Source of the DNA: DASPJL01 sp035628645
Lineage (GTDB): Bacteria; Bacteroidota; Bacteroidia; Cytophagales; Cyclobacteriaceae
Length of the DNA stretch: 64,000 nt
Assembly: GCA_035628645.1 (NCBI GenBank)
Contig: DASPJL010000096.1
Location: 1 to 64,000 of the forward strand
Reading direction: 5' to 3'
The translations under genes were made by a program, and so were the position numbers. Under the pieces are notes generated by a model. It was not told the origin of the DNA. It was given only the letters and a program-made list of their open reading frames with translations, and ran no database searches. Positions 36,885-46,200 of the stretch are shown here, in pieces. Each line of letters begins with the position of its first letter. The stretch's first letter is position 1.

Positions 36885-37463
36885 ATGACTAAATTAAATA
36901 CTATTCCAATAATAGAATTTGAAACAGCGGAAACATTTGAAACCTGGCTCGAAAAGAATCACAATAACTCAAATGGGCTGTTGCTCAAAATATTCAAGAA
37001 AAATTCCGGGAAAACGACCATCAGCTATGCAGAAGCACTCGATGTAGCACTTTGCTACGGTTGGATTGATGGCCAAAAACAAGCATTTGACGACCAAGCC
37101 TGGCTGCAAAAATTTGGTCCCCGAAGAGCAAAAAGTATTTGGTCCAAAATAAATCTTGGACATGTAGAAAGATTGATCAATGCTGGTAGAATGAGACCTG
37201 CAGGATTAAAAGCCGTCCAAAAAGCCAAAGAAGACGGTAGTTGGGAAAAGGCATACGATCCCCCAAGCAAAATGACTATACCTGAAGACTTTCTAAAAGA
37301 ACTTAGCAAAAACAAAAAAGCAGAGATGTTTTTTAAGGGCCTCAATAAGACCAATCTTTTTTTCATTGGATTTCGCCTTCAGACCGCAAAAAAACAAGAG
37401 ACAAGAGAAAAGCGCATGAAAGAAATCATTGAAAGGCTGTCAAAAGGGGAGAAGTTCCATTAA
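36885..37463 (+). CDS. YdeI/OmpD-associated family protein
   Basis: A 192-residue protein with the family pattern: FETWLEKNHNNSNGLLLKIFKKNSGKTTISYAEALDVALCYGWIDGQ, then RRAKSIWSKINLGHVERLINAGRM and a C-terminal Lys/Arg-rich helix ending RMKEIIERLSKGEKFH. Related proteins are described as bacteriocin-protection or stress proteins, without a known reaction. The last codons overlap the start of a linker repeat (AGGGGAGAAGTTCCAT shared with 38238). Confidence 0.82.
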   Translation: MTKLNTIPIIEFETAETFETWLEKNHNNSNGLLLKIFKKNSGKTTISYAEALDVALCYGWIDGQKQAFDDQAWLQKFGPRRAKSIWSKINLGHVERLINAGRMRPAGLKAVQKAKEDGSWEKAYDPPSKMTIPEDFLKELSKNKKAEMFFKGLNKTNLFFIGFRLQTAKKQETREKRMKEIIERLSKGEKFH

Positions 37464-37545
37464 AAACTTTGAGAACTGCTTGAAATTTTGTGTTGTATTT
37501 AACTTTTTTTGTAAATACATTGGGGAGGTGATTGGGTAGGGCGGT
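37444..37545. repeat. Linker repeat, copy B
   Basis: Shares AAAAGGGGAGAAGTTCCAT, then TGTTGTATTTAAC, seven T, GTAAATACATTGGGGAGG and GGGTAGGGCGG with copy C at 38235. It spans the 3' end of the YdeI gene and the leader of the RDD-like gene. Confidence 0.8.
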
Positions 37546-37589
37546 GGTTGCGTCAATAAAAAAACTATCCTAGCTTAAAATACAACCTC

Positions 37590-38198
37590 ATGAATCTTAT
37601 CAAGACCTTAATGTTTAATCGTTTTGTGAGTCAGTATTTAAAAAATAATTATTTTACTGGCTTAGTTCCGAACCAACGGCTGAAAGCGATGATGCTCGAA
37701 TTAATGTATACCGTTTCCATCTTTTTCCCATTTCTGATTCTTCTGGCAATTCCCACAGTAGTTTGGAGCGACCCTATTACGATGACTTTTCAATGGATTG
37801 ACTTAATGACGATTATACCTTTTAGCATAATGCTGATTGGACTTTTGAATAAAGATTTTTTTAACGGACAAAGTGTAATTAAAAGAATTTTGGGTTATCA
37901 AATAATTGACTTGAAAACCGTTCAGCCTGCTAGTAGACTTAAATGTATGGTAAGGAACATGACAGCTCCGTTGTGGCCTTTAGAAGCTGTATTTATTCTG
38001 ATTAATCCTAAGAGACGGCTAGGCGATTTTATCGCAGGTACACAAGTTGTAGAAGTAACTCCCACCGACCCACAGGCAATATTGGATGAAATTAAATTGG
38101 CGAAGTTTAATGAACAAACGGGCCTTATACTATTCCTTTCAATACTTTGGGCTTTGGCATGTACAGTTTTATTCGATTCAAGAAGTGGAATATTATAG
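37590..38198 (+). CDS. RDD-like membrane protein
   Basis: A 202-residue integral membrane protein with helices at about 35-58, 68-88 and 178-198 and a C-terminal RDD-like section: NGQSVIKRILGYQIIDLKT, then CMVRNMTAPLWPLEAVFILINPKRRLGDFIAGTQVV. That order (glycine-rich loop, R-N motif, R-R-L-G-D) is characteristic of RDD proteins. Transport or stress roles have been suggested for the family; none is evident here. Linker repeats lie on both sides. Confidence 0.75.
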   Translation: MNLIKTLMFNRFVSQYLKNNYFTGLVPNQRLKAMMLELMYTVSIFFPFLILLAIPTVVWSDPITMTFQWIDLMTIIPFSIMLIGLLNKDFFNGQSVIKRILGYQIIDLKTVQPASRLKCMVRNMTAPLWPLEAVFILINPKRRLGDFIAGTQVVEVTPTDPQAILDEIKLAKFNEQTGLILFLSILWALACTVLFDSRSGIL

Positions 38199-38231
38199 CT
38201 TTGAAAATAAACTGGATATAAAGCACAGCCC

Positions 38232-38397
38232 CCAAAAGGGGAGAAGTTCCATAAATAACTTTTTGGACCTGCCTTGAATTGTTGTGTTGTATTTAAGCTT
38301 TTTTGTAAATACATTGGGGAGGTGATCGGGTAGGGCGGTCGGTTTTTGGGAGGCTAGGCGCTTGATTGCCCATATGAAGAAGTTAGCGGCAACTACT
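38232..38397. repeat. Linker repeat, copy C (most complete)
   Basis: Runs from CCCAAAAGGGGAGAAGTTCC through TGTTGTATTTAAGC, GTAAATACATTGGGGAGGTG and TAGGGCGGTCGG to AGGCTAGGCGCTTGATTGCC and GAAGAAGTTAGCGGCAAC. It links the shared left and right parts seen separately in the other copies. Confidence 0.8.
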
Positions 38398-38413
38398 GTA
38401 AAATTCACTCAAC

Positions 38414-39085
38414 TTGATAAAAGAATACGAAAGAGAGTTATCCGAAGCGGACAAGAAGGTTATAAGGAATGAAATTAAAGCAACACAATCCTATTTTCCT
38501 AAGACAAAAAAACATATCCTGATTAAGCTTTCAATTTTGGTTGGATTCGTAATTGCCATTTACAATTTTCCAACTCTTTGGTTAATCATTCCATTATCTA
38601 CAATATCTTTTTCCGTGGTATGGATGTTAGTAATGGAAGTTAAGGATTTAATCCGTTTGCCGAAATTTCTCAAAGAAAAGGAGGCGATAATTGAAACAGG
38701 AATTGCCAGAGTTCGCGAAATTAATATTGATAGATATATCAAAATTAATGGGTACAATGACGAAGGAGACCATTATATTATTGAACGTGAGGGTAAATTG
38801 ATTATGATAGGTGGACAAGAATTCGATGGGGTACGAAAACTTAAGAACAAGATTGAATATATAGACCTTCTGGATTCAAGCAAGAAAAGAGGTTACAACA
38901 CTAGAGTAATTAAACACGGACAAAACCTTCAACCCTACCATATATTTAAAGGTAAGCTACCTGAAGAGCTGATGAACACACAACTTTGGAATAACTTAAC
39001 AGAACAGGAACCATTTGATGGCAAACTGGAAGACTTGGATCAATATATTAACCAAGGCAAGGAAAATAGAGCTGCTAACAAATGA
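38414..39085 (+). CDS. Hypothetical membrane protein
   Basis: Not recognised. TTG 38414 start; a charged N-terminal helix (IKEYERELSEADKKVIRNEIKA), two hydrophobic helices at about 37-55 and 58-78, then a soluble domain of about 140 residues with a beta-rich pattern (EREGKLIMIGGQEFDGV) and an acidic tail. It follows linker copy C and precedes copy D. Confidence 0.6.
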   Translation: MIKEYERELSEADKKVIRNEIKATQSYFPKTKKHILIKLSILVGFVIAIYNFPTLWLIIPLSTISFSVVWMLVMEVKDLIRLPKFLKEKEAIIETGIARVREINIDRYIKINGYNDEGDHYIIEREGKLIMIGGQEFDGVRKLKNKIEYIDLLDSSKKRGYNTRVIKHGQNLQPYHIFKGKLPEELMNTQLWNNLTEQEPFDGKLEDLDQYINQGKENRAANK

Positions 39086-39089
39086 CAAG

Positions 39090-39160
39090 TGCGGTTTTAT
39101 TGGCGGTTTCCGATAGGCTATTGGTAATTGATTGCCTGCTGTTATGACTTTCTACGGCTC
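39090..39160. repeat. Linker repeat, copy D (right part only)
   Basis: GTGCGG, TTGGCGG, GATAGGCTATTGGTAATTGA and TTGCCTGCTGTTATGAC match the right-hand parts of copies A and C in the same order. Confidence 0.65.
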
Positions 39161-39172
39161 TATAATTAAGAA

Positions 39173-39874
39173 ATGAAAATAGCAAGTATCATAATAATCC
39201 TAATAGGAATATCATTAATTGGATATTCAGTTACGCTTGAGCCGTATACAAACAAAACAGAGTATGAGGAAAAGTATTATGCACTTGAAGGCGAAAATAG
39301 GTCAGAAAAATTTTATGAACTAAGGGAAACCTATTTGACGGAAAAATACAGCTTTGAAAACTATGGTATGACTTTTCTGATTGCTGGAACATTCCTTTTA
39401 ATTTTCTTCTTTAAAGGGTGGAACTCTTTCAAAATTCCAAAACATAAAACAATCATTGGACTAATTGGACTAGGAGCAGTACTCGTTACAACTTTTGGTT
39501 ACGTAGGGGATTTGTTTTTAGAAATGTACAGGGGTAGGTATCCTCATTGGGCTGACTCAATGGGAATACCATTAGCAAGCGTACCGATTATTTTTATAAT
39601 TCTTTTCGTATGGTTTGCTTTAAATTTGATTGGGCTGACAAATCCATTTAAAACAGGTGGCTTAATAAGAGAATTAAATTTTAAAGGCATTAGTTATTGG
39701 TATGCAGCTCTTCTTTTTCTGACAGTAGTTTTTACAGGAGTTTTAATTCTTGAAGGTGACTTTTGGTGGACAACCGCTGGATTTCTATGGATTTATTACT
39801 ACTTGTCATTATTGGTCGGTCGAAGAGAAGGGAAAATTGAAAATGGAAAAATAAATAAATGGACCAAAACTTAA
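39173..39874 (+). CDS. Hypothetical multi-pass membrane protein
   Basis: Not recognised. 233 residues with about six hydrophobic segments (2-20, 65-82, 94-115, 134-156, 176-193, 200-215) and a charged extracytoplasmic loop after helix 1 rich in Glu and Tyr. Its stop codon overlaps the start of the MepB-like gene by 16 nt, so the two are translationally coupled. Confidence 0.65.
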   Translation: MKIASIIIILIGISLIGYSVTLEPYTNKTEYEEKYYALEGENRSEKFYELRETYLTEKYSFENYGMTFLIAGTFLLIFFFKGWNSFKIPKHKTIIGLIGLGAVLVTTFGYVGDLFLEMYRGRYPHWADSMGIPLASVPIIFIILFVWFALNLIGLTNPFKTGGLIRELNFKGISYWYAALLFLTVVFTGVLILEGDFWWTTAGFLWIYYYLSLLVGRREGKIENGKINKWTKT

Positions 39875-40353
39875 ACCAGATAAAAACGGGGATTTATGAT
39901 AAATGTGCTCTTGAGATTTCGGACTTCAGACCTGAAACGGAAAGCAAAGAGTATGATGCCAGTCGGTTTTTATTAAATGGCCGGAATATTATCAGCAGAA
40001 ATGCTAAAATCACACCTAAAAAAGCAGGACAATTCGTAACATTCTGGAAACGGGGTGAGGATGGACCAATTGAACCTTTTGAGGAGACCGACCAGATAGA
40101 TTTTTATGTTGTGAGCGTTAGAGCTGAAAATAAATTCGGACAGTTCGTATTTCCAAAATCCGTGCTGATTAAGAAAGGAATCATTTCAACGGCCACCAAG
40201 GAAGGAAAAAGAGCATTCCGGGTTTATCCAGGCTGGGACACAGTAAACAACAAGCAGGCTCAACAAAATCAAAAATGGCAACTGAGCTATTTTTACGAAA
40301 TAGCGGAAACGACCGATTTTAAAAAAGTGATTGATTTATTCAACGGGAACTGA
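39859..40353 (+). CDS. MepB family protein
   Basis: A 164-residue cytosolic protein matching the MepB family, named after the third gene of the staphylococcal mepRAB efflux locus: ESKEYDASRFLLNGRNIISRNAKITPKKAGQFVTFWKR, then QIDFYVVSVRAENKFGQFVFPKSVLIKKGIIS and a final RAFRVYPGWD...QKWQLSYF. The reaction is unknown. No MepA efflux pump or MepR regulator lies nearby. ATG 39859 overlaps the upstream gene by 16 nt. Confidence 0.85.
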   Translation: MDQNLNQIKTGIYDKCALEISDFRPETESKEYDASRFLLNGRNIISRNAKITPKKAGQFVTFWKRGEDGPIEPFEETDQIDFYVVSVRAENKFGQFVFPKSVLIKKGIISTATKEGKRAFRVYPGWDTVNNKQAQQNQKWQLSYFYEIAETTDFKKVIDLFNGN

Positions 40354-40448
40354 AAATCAAATTTATACAATGGTAGCTTTGAGCAGAACGGGAAATTGGT
40401 ACTTTAAGTCCCATTCAACATAGTCAAAACATTATCAGTAATACTCGT

Positions 40449-40940
40449 ATGATGAAAAAACTACTTCTTCTTATCGTACTGGCTCTAATAAGTACTTTCA
40501 GTGCTATAGCATGTAGCTGCAGTAAACTGAAGAAACTAACAAAGGCAGACCTGATGGAGGAACGGATTGCAATTGTTGGTCGGGTGATTGAAGTAATCTA
40601 TATTGGTGACCACACTATGAAAATTTCATTTGAAGTTGAGCAGAATTTAATTAATGAGGAACTGGGTAAAACTGTTGAAATTTGGTCAGGACGCGACTGT
40701 GAACCCCATTTCATATCTGGTGATCGATGGTACATTTTCACGGACTATTATCAAGGCAGATACTGGTCAAGCCTTTGCAGCCGAAGTGCTCAACTAACAG
40801 ATAGAACGATTCCGGAAAATCCAGGTAAGGACAGATACCGCCGGCAAGCCCAACGTGATTTCAATAAGAATCAGCAAAGAGCACGACGTGAAATTAAATT
40901 CTTACGAAAAATAAAAGGAGATAATAAAACTTTTAAATAA
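40449..40940 (+). CDS. Secreted CSC-type (TIMP/netrin-like) hypothetical protein
   Basis: A signal peptide cleaved before Cys22 (SAIA-CSCSK) leaves a mature N-terminal C-S-C, as in TIMP/NTR-like folds; two more cysteines (RDCEPHF and SLCSR) could pair with them. The core (AIVGRVIEVIYIGDHTMKISFEVEQ...VEIWSGRDC) fits the OB-like beta-barrel of that fold. The C-terminal 45 residues are a basic helix. The last 135 bp of this gene are duplicated at 41825-41960. Function unknown. Confidence 0.7.
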   Translation: MMKKLLLLIVLALISTFSAIACSCSKLKKLTKADLMEERIAIVGRVIEVIYIGDHTMKISFEVEQNLINEELGKTVEIWSGRDCEPHFISGDRWYIFTDYYQGRYWSSLCSRSAQLTDRTIPENPGKDRYRRQAQRDFNKNQQRARREIKFLRKIKGDNKTFK

Positions 40941-40941
40941 A
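40806..40941. repeat. 136-bp direct repeat, left copy
   Basis: Identical to 41825-41960 except for one base (CGAAAAAT versus CGAAGAAT). It covers the last 135 bases of the CSC-type gene, including its stop. Confidence 0.95.
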
Positions 40942-41112
40942 TGAATTTGGAGTTTTGAAAACTTCGCCTCAGCTGAAACAAAAACCGGCAATATTATGGA
41001 ATGCATGAAAAAATGCCTGGACACCCCTGACATACCTTTGTCTTAACGTCAATCCAGTTTTGCATTAAACAATAAAACAAAAGATATTGTGAAAAGTAAA
41101 AATTGAAAACAT

Positions 41113-41820
41113 GCTGTTTGACATGTTCCGAAGGGCATGTCGAACTACAGATAAAAAGGGATTTTAATCCTCTTCCAAAATCTCTAATTCAATAAAACCT
41201 TTTCTTGTACCATAATAATCTGCACAACTACTCAATAAATATTCCTCTTCTTTTTCAACTATTCCTGCTCTGACTGGATTTAAGTGAATATAATTTAATT
41301 TAGTGTTAAAAAAGGATTTTGAAGTAATTACCTCTCCATGATAACCTTCCTCCCAAAACCATACTTTATTCTCCTTTCTAAAAAGCCATAACAACCAATG
41401 TTTCCGACTTTCCTTTATATTTTTTTTGATTGCTTCAACAATCTTAGATGCAGTATATTTTTTCAGATCTCTGATAACATCACTTAAACCTTTGCCATCA
41501 CTACTTACGATCATGTGGATATGATTACTCATTATAACCCAGGCATAGATTTTCAACCCTTTTTCTTTTTGACAGTACCTGATACTGTTCAACAATATTT
41601 CGGAATAGTCTTTTCTTGTAAATACATCCGCCCATTGGTGCACGGTAAAGGTTACAAAGTAAATTCCTTTTTGGTCTTTTATACTGTAGGTAAGGGCCAT
41701 CAGACGATTGTTAATTTAATTGTTTGATGCATAGTTTCCTTTGTAGTAACCCAAGTTGGTATAGGATTAAAATCCTTTTTATCTAAAGTTCGACATGCCC
41801 TTCGGAACATGTCGAACAGC
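41113..41820. mobile_element. RAYT/IS200-like element with 58-bp terminal inverted repeats
   Basis: Left end 41113-41170 and right end 41764-41820 are near-perfect inverted copies (three or four differences). Each carries a REP palindrome: TTCGACATG...CATGTCGAA around CCCTTCGGAA. The single gene inside is a REP-associated tyrosine transposase on the minus strand whose stop codon lies within the left end. The element lies between the two copies of a 136-bp direct repeat. Confidence 0.85.
41164..41700 (-). CDS. REP-associated tyrosine transposase (Y1/HUH)
   Basis: A 178-residue IS200/IS605-type Y1 transposase of the RAYT group. The HUH metal-binding motif is SNHIHMIV (H60, H62), and the catalytic tyrosine is Y137 in KLNYIHLNPVRAGIV, followed by the characteristic SSCADYYG. 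Such single-strand nicking enzymes recognise hairpins like the REP palindromes in this element's ends. The protein is full length for the family and its key residues are intact. Confidence 0.93.
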   Translation of the reverse strand: MALTYSIKDQKGIYFVTFTVHQWADVFTRKDYSEILLNSIRYCQKEKGLKIYAWVIMSNHIHMIVSSDGKGLSDVIRDLKKYTASKIVEAIKKNIKESRKHWLLWLFRKENKVWFWEEGYHGEVITSKSFFNTKLNYIHLNPVRAGIVEKEEEYLLSSCADYYGTRKGFIELEILEED

Positions 41821-41824
41821 CCCG

Positions 41825-41960
41825 ACGATTCCGGAAAATCCAGGTAAGGACAGATACCGCCGGCAAGCCCAACGTGATTTCAATAAGAATCAGCAAAGAG
41901 CACGACGTGAAATTAAATTCTTACGAAGAATAAAAGGAGATAATAAAACTTTTAAATAAA
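41825..41960. repeat. 136-bp direct repeat, right copy
   Basis: Second copy of the 3' end of the CSC-type secreted protein gene, starting 4 nt after the RAYT element's right end. It has no gene start, so it is a non-coding remnant. Confidence 0.95.
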
Positions 41961-41994
41961 ATCTTTACTATGCCTTAGTTCCTGGTCCCACGAA

Positions 41995-42654
41995 TCAAAT
42001 CACTTTTGGATGTTTCTTGCGGTATTTGTTATACAATGCACCAATAATCGGCGGTAAAGTAGTTGCCACGCTGATAACCAGTATTACCCAGGTGAAATTT
42101 TCTTTTACTGCCGGGATGTTGCCAAATAAATATCCTAAAGCAAGAAACCCTATGATCCATAATAAACCTCCGGAAATATTATAGTACAGGAATTTTGGAA
42201 ATTTCATCCTGATAATGCCAGCTACAAAAGGAACATAAGTTCTCAAAACCGGGAAAAATCTGCTAAAAATTACAGCTTTACCGCCATGTTTGGAGAAAAA
42301 GCTTTTAGTACTGTAGTAATAACTTAGCTTTAGAAATTTGTTATTGTATCTAAATACTCTGGGTCCAAAATAAGCCCCTAAACTATAGTTGACCAGGTTT
42401 CCTGTAATTGCTGCTATGCAGAGTAAAAATGCCAACAAAAAGATATTTAGTCCCGTGTTTCCTCCCGCAATCAACGTGCCGGCAGCAAAAAGAAGTGGAT
42501 CACCGGGTAAAAAAGGAGTAACAACAAAACCTGTTTCGGCGAAAATGATAATGAATAAAATAAAATAAGCCCACACCTTGTAATCAGTTATGATATCATT
42601 CAGGTGTTTGTCTACATTTAAAAGAATGTCTATAATGTTTGTTAAAAATTCCAT
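41995..42654 (-). CDS. DedA family membrane protein
   Basis: A 219-residue inner-membrane protein of the DedA/SNARE-associated (VTT) family: AETGFVVTPFLPGDPLLFAAGTLIA (re-entrant loop), YSLGAYFGPRVFRY, then SKHGGKAVIFSRFFPVLRTYVPFVAGIIRM with the conserved F-x-R-F-x-P-x-x-R motif, and three C-terminal helices. DedA proteins act as lipid scramblases/transporters (polyprenyl phosphate or phospholipid) and support membrane homeostasis. Single gene, minus strand. Confidence 0.93.
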   Translation of the reverse strand: MEFLTNIIDILLNVDKHLNDIITDYKVWAYFILFIIIFAETGFVVTPFLPGDPLLFAAGTLIAGGNTGLNIFLLAFLLCIAAITGNLVNYSLGAYFGPRVFRYNNKFLKLSYYYSTKSFFSKHGGKAVIFSRFFPVLRTYVPFVAGIIRMKFPKFLYYNISGGLLWIIGFLALGYLFGNIPAVKENFTWVILVISVATTLPPIIGALYNKYRKKHPKVI

Positions 42655-43225
42655 AGTTTATTTTGAGATGCGAAAATACTTTAATCTTCTGGTCATTAGT
42701 AATTTTATTGGGATAGAAACGTAAGTTTTCTATCATAGCCATAACGTCAACGGAGGTTTAATAAATACAGTTCAATAGAAAAATTCTGCGGTTTAAATTT
42801 TCTTGTAAATACCTCTGCAATGGATATTAGGCTTGACGAGAAATATTATTTTAGTAAGCCCGACAACTGAATGAATTGCCTTTGAAGCAGAACAACATTA
42901 GGACCTTTCTAAAAACTTAATAGTTTATTCCGAAAACTCCTCATTTTAGGTGTATTTGCCATTTTTCAAATCAAAATGCCCTTTAAAATTCTTCCCCCAA
43001 AAAAATCCAAATTATTTTTTTAGAAAGTAAGTACAAAACGGGATTATCCGGTCTATATATATTGAATGATCATTCCAAATTTAAAAAGTTGTATTAAACC
43101 TTTTAACACTTAAAACGCACTGGCGCCTTATCTTAAAAACTCTATCAGAAGGTAGGGGTTGTCAGAACTACAAGTTACTCGCATACAGTCAATGTTAAAA
43201 CACCTTTTCCAGGTTTGAAAAAACC
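42655..43225. other. Intergenic region, 571 bp, upstream of susC
   Basis: No gene. It holds a perfect 12-bp palindrome GAATGATCATTC at 43064-43075, 150 bp before the SusC start, which could be a regulator site, and a fragment TTCTTGTAAATACCT near 42799 resembling the linker repeats. No canonical promoter was found. Confidence 0.45.
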
Positions 43226-46200
43226 ATGGAACAGGAAGCCTATTATCAACCTAAAAAAAACATGATGGAAAACATTTTACGAAAAAAAATCGATGTCTGG
43301 AAGCAAAAAAGTTATAGATGCTTCTATGTACTGGTCCTTGTTTCGCTGACTATCAACGTCGCGTTGGAAACAAAAGCTAGTAATTTAAAAATGTTGTCTT
43401 CCCGACTGGTAGAACATACAGTCAGCGGAAAAGTAACTGATGGCAAGGGAGAAATACTTCCCGGAGTAAGCGTAGTGGTAAAAGGTACAACAGTCGGGAC
43501 TACTACCGACGTGCAGGGCAATTATTCCCTTACTACCACAGATGCCCAGGTGACTCTGGTATTTTCTTATATTGGATTCACCACGCAGGAAGTAGCGGTA
43601 GATGGCAGAAACGTGGTAGACGTTACCCTTAAGGAAGACATAGAAGCCTTATCAGAGGTGGTGGTTGTGGGGTATGGTACCCAGGAAAAAAGACAGCTGA
43701 CAAGCGCCGTAGTGACGGTTGGCAGTAAAGATCTTCAACAAGGTGCGTTTAACAGCCCTTTACAAATGTTGGAAGGTAAAGTAGCAGGGCTTACAATTTC
43801 CAATCCCGGGGCTGGCGATCCAAACCGTGGAACGGATGTTCAGATCAGAGGAGCTTCCTCATTTAAAGCCGGCAATGGGCCCTTAATCGTAATTGACGGG
43901 ATGCCTGGTGGAGATTTAAGGAATATCGCCCAGCAGGATATCGAATCCATCTCAGTATTAAAAGATGGAGCTGCCGCAGCAATATATGGATCAAGAGGGG
44001 CCAATGGTGTTATCCTCGTTCAAACCAAAAGAGGCAAAGCTGGAAAAGTGTCTGTTACTTATGACAGTTATATAGAACATGATCAGATAGCTGCTAGTCC
44101 TGATGTACTATCTGCCGAGCAATTTCTCGAACGCGGCAGGGATATTGATTTTGGGGCACGTACCAATTGGTACAATGAATTGATCAGAAAAAATAACATG
44201 GGGCAAAATCACTTTTTGGCAATTGGTGGCGGTTCTGAAAGTACACAGTTCAGGATTTCAGGAAATTACAAAACAAAACAAGGTATTGACATAGCCTCTG
44301 GAAGAAAAGAGTATGGATTTAGATTAAATTTTCTTCAAAAAGCTTTAGATAATTTCGTTGAATTTGGAGGCAATATTTCGTATCGTATTGCAAATGAGGA
44401 CTTGTTAGGAACTGATTTGGGAAGCCCTTCCAATAACTATGGTGCCTTTACGCAAGCGGTAAAGTTAAATCCAACTATTCCGATAATGGATCCCAATAAT
44501 CCCACCCGGTATAATAACTTAATGGGCTATGATACTTATAACCCTGTTCAATCTTTAAAAACGAGGGATCTTGAAACAGTCAGAAATTATTCGATTATTG
44601 ACTTCAACGTCAAATTAAACCTCCTGAAGAACCTTAATACAGAGTTGAAGTTGGCCCGTCAGGGGAATGATATGCTGTTGAGGGAATATTACTCCGGACA
44701 ATCCTCTGAATCGATAAACGGTAATTTTATTGGAAGGGCGAGGCAGCAAAGTGAGAAATGGACAGATTATACGTTGGAATGGTTGGGTAATTATTCTACG
44801 CGCATTAAAAAACATGATATTAAGTTAATGGGTGGATATTCTTATCAGGAGTTCAACAATGAAGGTTTGTGGGCTCAAAACAGAAGATTCCCTTCTGATG
44901 CTTTTGGTTATAACAACCTGGGCGAGGGAAATTATGGAGATGGCCAGCCAATTAATATGAATGATGTTATGGATTCATGGAAAAGCAAAGAAAAGACAAT
45001 CGCTTTTCTCGGAAGAGTAAACTACAACTTTGACGATACTTATTTCTTAACTGCATCGGTAAGGTATGAAGGAAATACAAAATTTGGTCCCAATAATAAA
45101 ACAGGAATTTTTCCTGGATTTTCTGCAGCTTGGAGGCTTTCTAACCTCGGGTTTTTAGAAAATGCAAATTTTGTAGATGATTTAAAATTGCGAATGTCTT
45201 ATGGTATGTCAGGAAGATCTGGCTTTGACAGATATACGGCTTTGCCGAAGTATCAGGGCTACGGAAGGTACCAAAATGATGATGGACAGTGGATACGTGT
45301 ATACGGACCGGGAAACAATTATAATCCTGACCTTAGGTGGGAGAAGCAAGTCTCCTACAATCTTGGTTTAGATTTTGCTTTTTTGGGAAACAGGGTAAGC
45401 GGTAGTGTTGACGCTTTTCTTCGTAAAAGCAGCGACCTAATCAATGACTACCTGGTTCCCGTTCCGCCCTACCTTCATGACAGGATGTTTGTAAACGTAG
45501 GAACACAAAGTGCAAGAGGCATAGAATTGAGCTTAGACTTGGATGTAGTACAAACAAAGGGCTTTACTTATACTACGAGTGTTACAGGTTCCTATGCAAA
45601 ATCCAGGATGGATAAATTCAGCAACGATAAGTTTAAGGCAGATTTCAGGTATATGGGTGATCTTCCCTCTCCAGGTAATCCAGGACCCGCTTATCGGCTA
45701 GAAGAAGGTGCTGAAATAGGAAGTTTCTGGGGCTATAAATATGCAGGCGTGGATGAGTCAGGCAAAATACTAGTTTGGAAAAATGCCGAGGTCGGAGGGG
45801 AGAAAATAGTTGCTTCTACAGATGCTGACGCTAATCGCGATAAAACATTTATCGGCAATGGCATGCCGAGGTATGAGCTTGGATGGAACAACAGATTCGC
45901 CTACGCCGGCATAGACCTCACTTTGTTTTTCCGGGGAAAGTTTGATTATGACATCATGAATCTTTATCAGATGTATTATGGTTTGACTGCCGAGCCTAAT
46001 GTAAACCTTATTGAGGATGCTTATGGCAGGAATGCACACATTACTTCCGGTAAAGTCATTACTGATTACTTTTTAGAAAAAGGGGACTTCTTTAGGTTAG
46101 ATAACCTGACTTTAGGATGGAACCCAAAGTTTAAGATCAATAAAATCAACAACCTTAGAATTTATGGCACCATAAGAAATGTGTTCACCTGGACTAAATA

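Noticed and set aside
37055..37366. Minus-strand 103-codon frame inside the YdeI gene
   Set aside because: Shadow of a well-supported plus-strand gene, no domain signature.
34098..39160. Classical integron with attC sites
   Set aside because: Linkers do not match the RYYYAAC/GTTRRRY core boxes and no tyrosine integrase is present; reported only as cassette-like.
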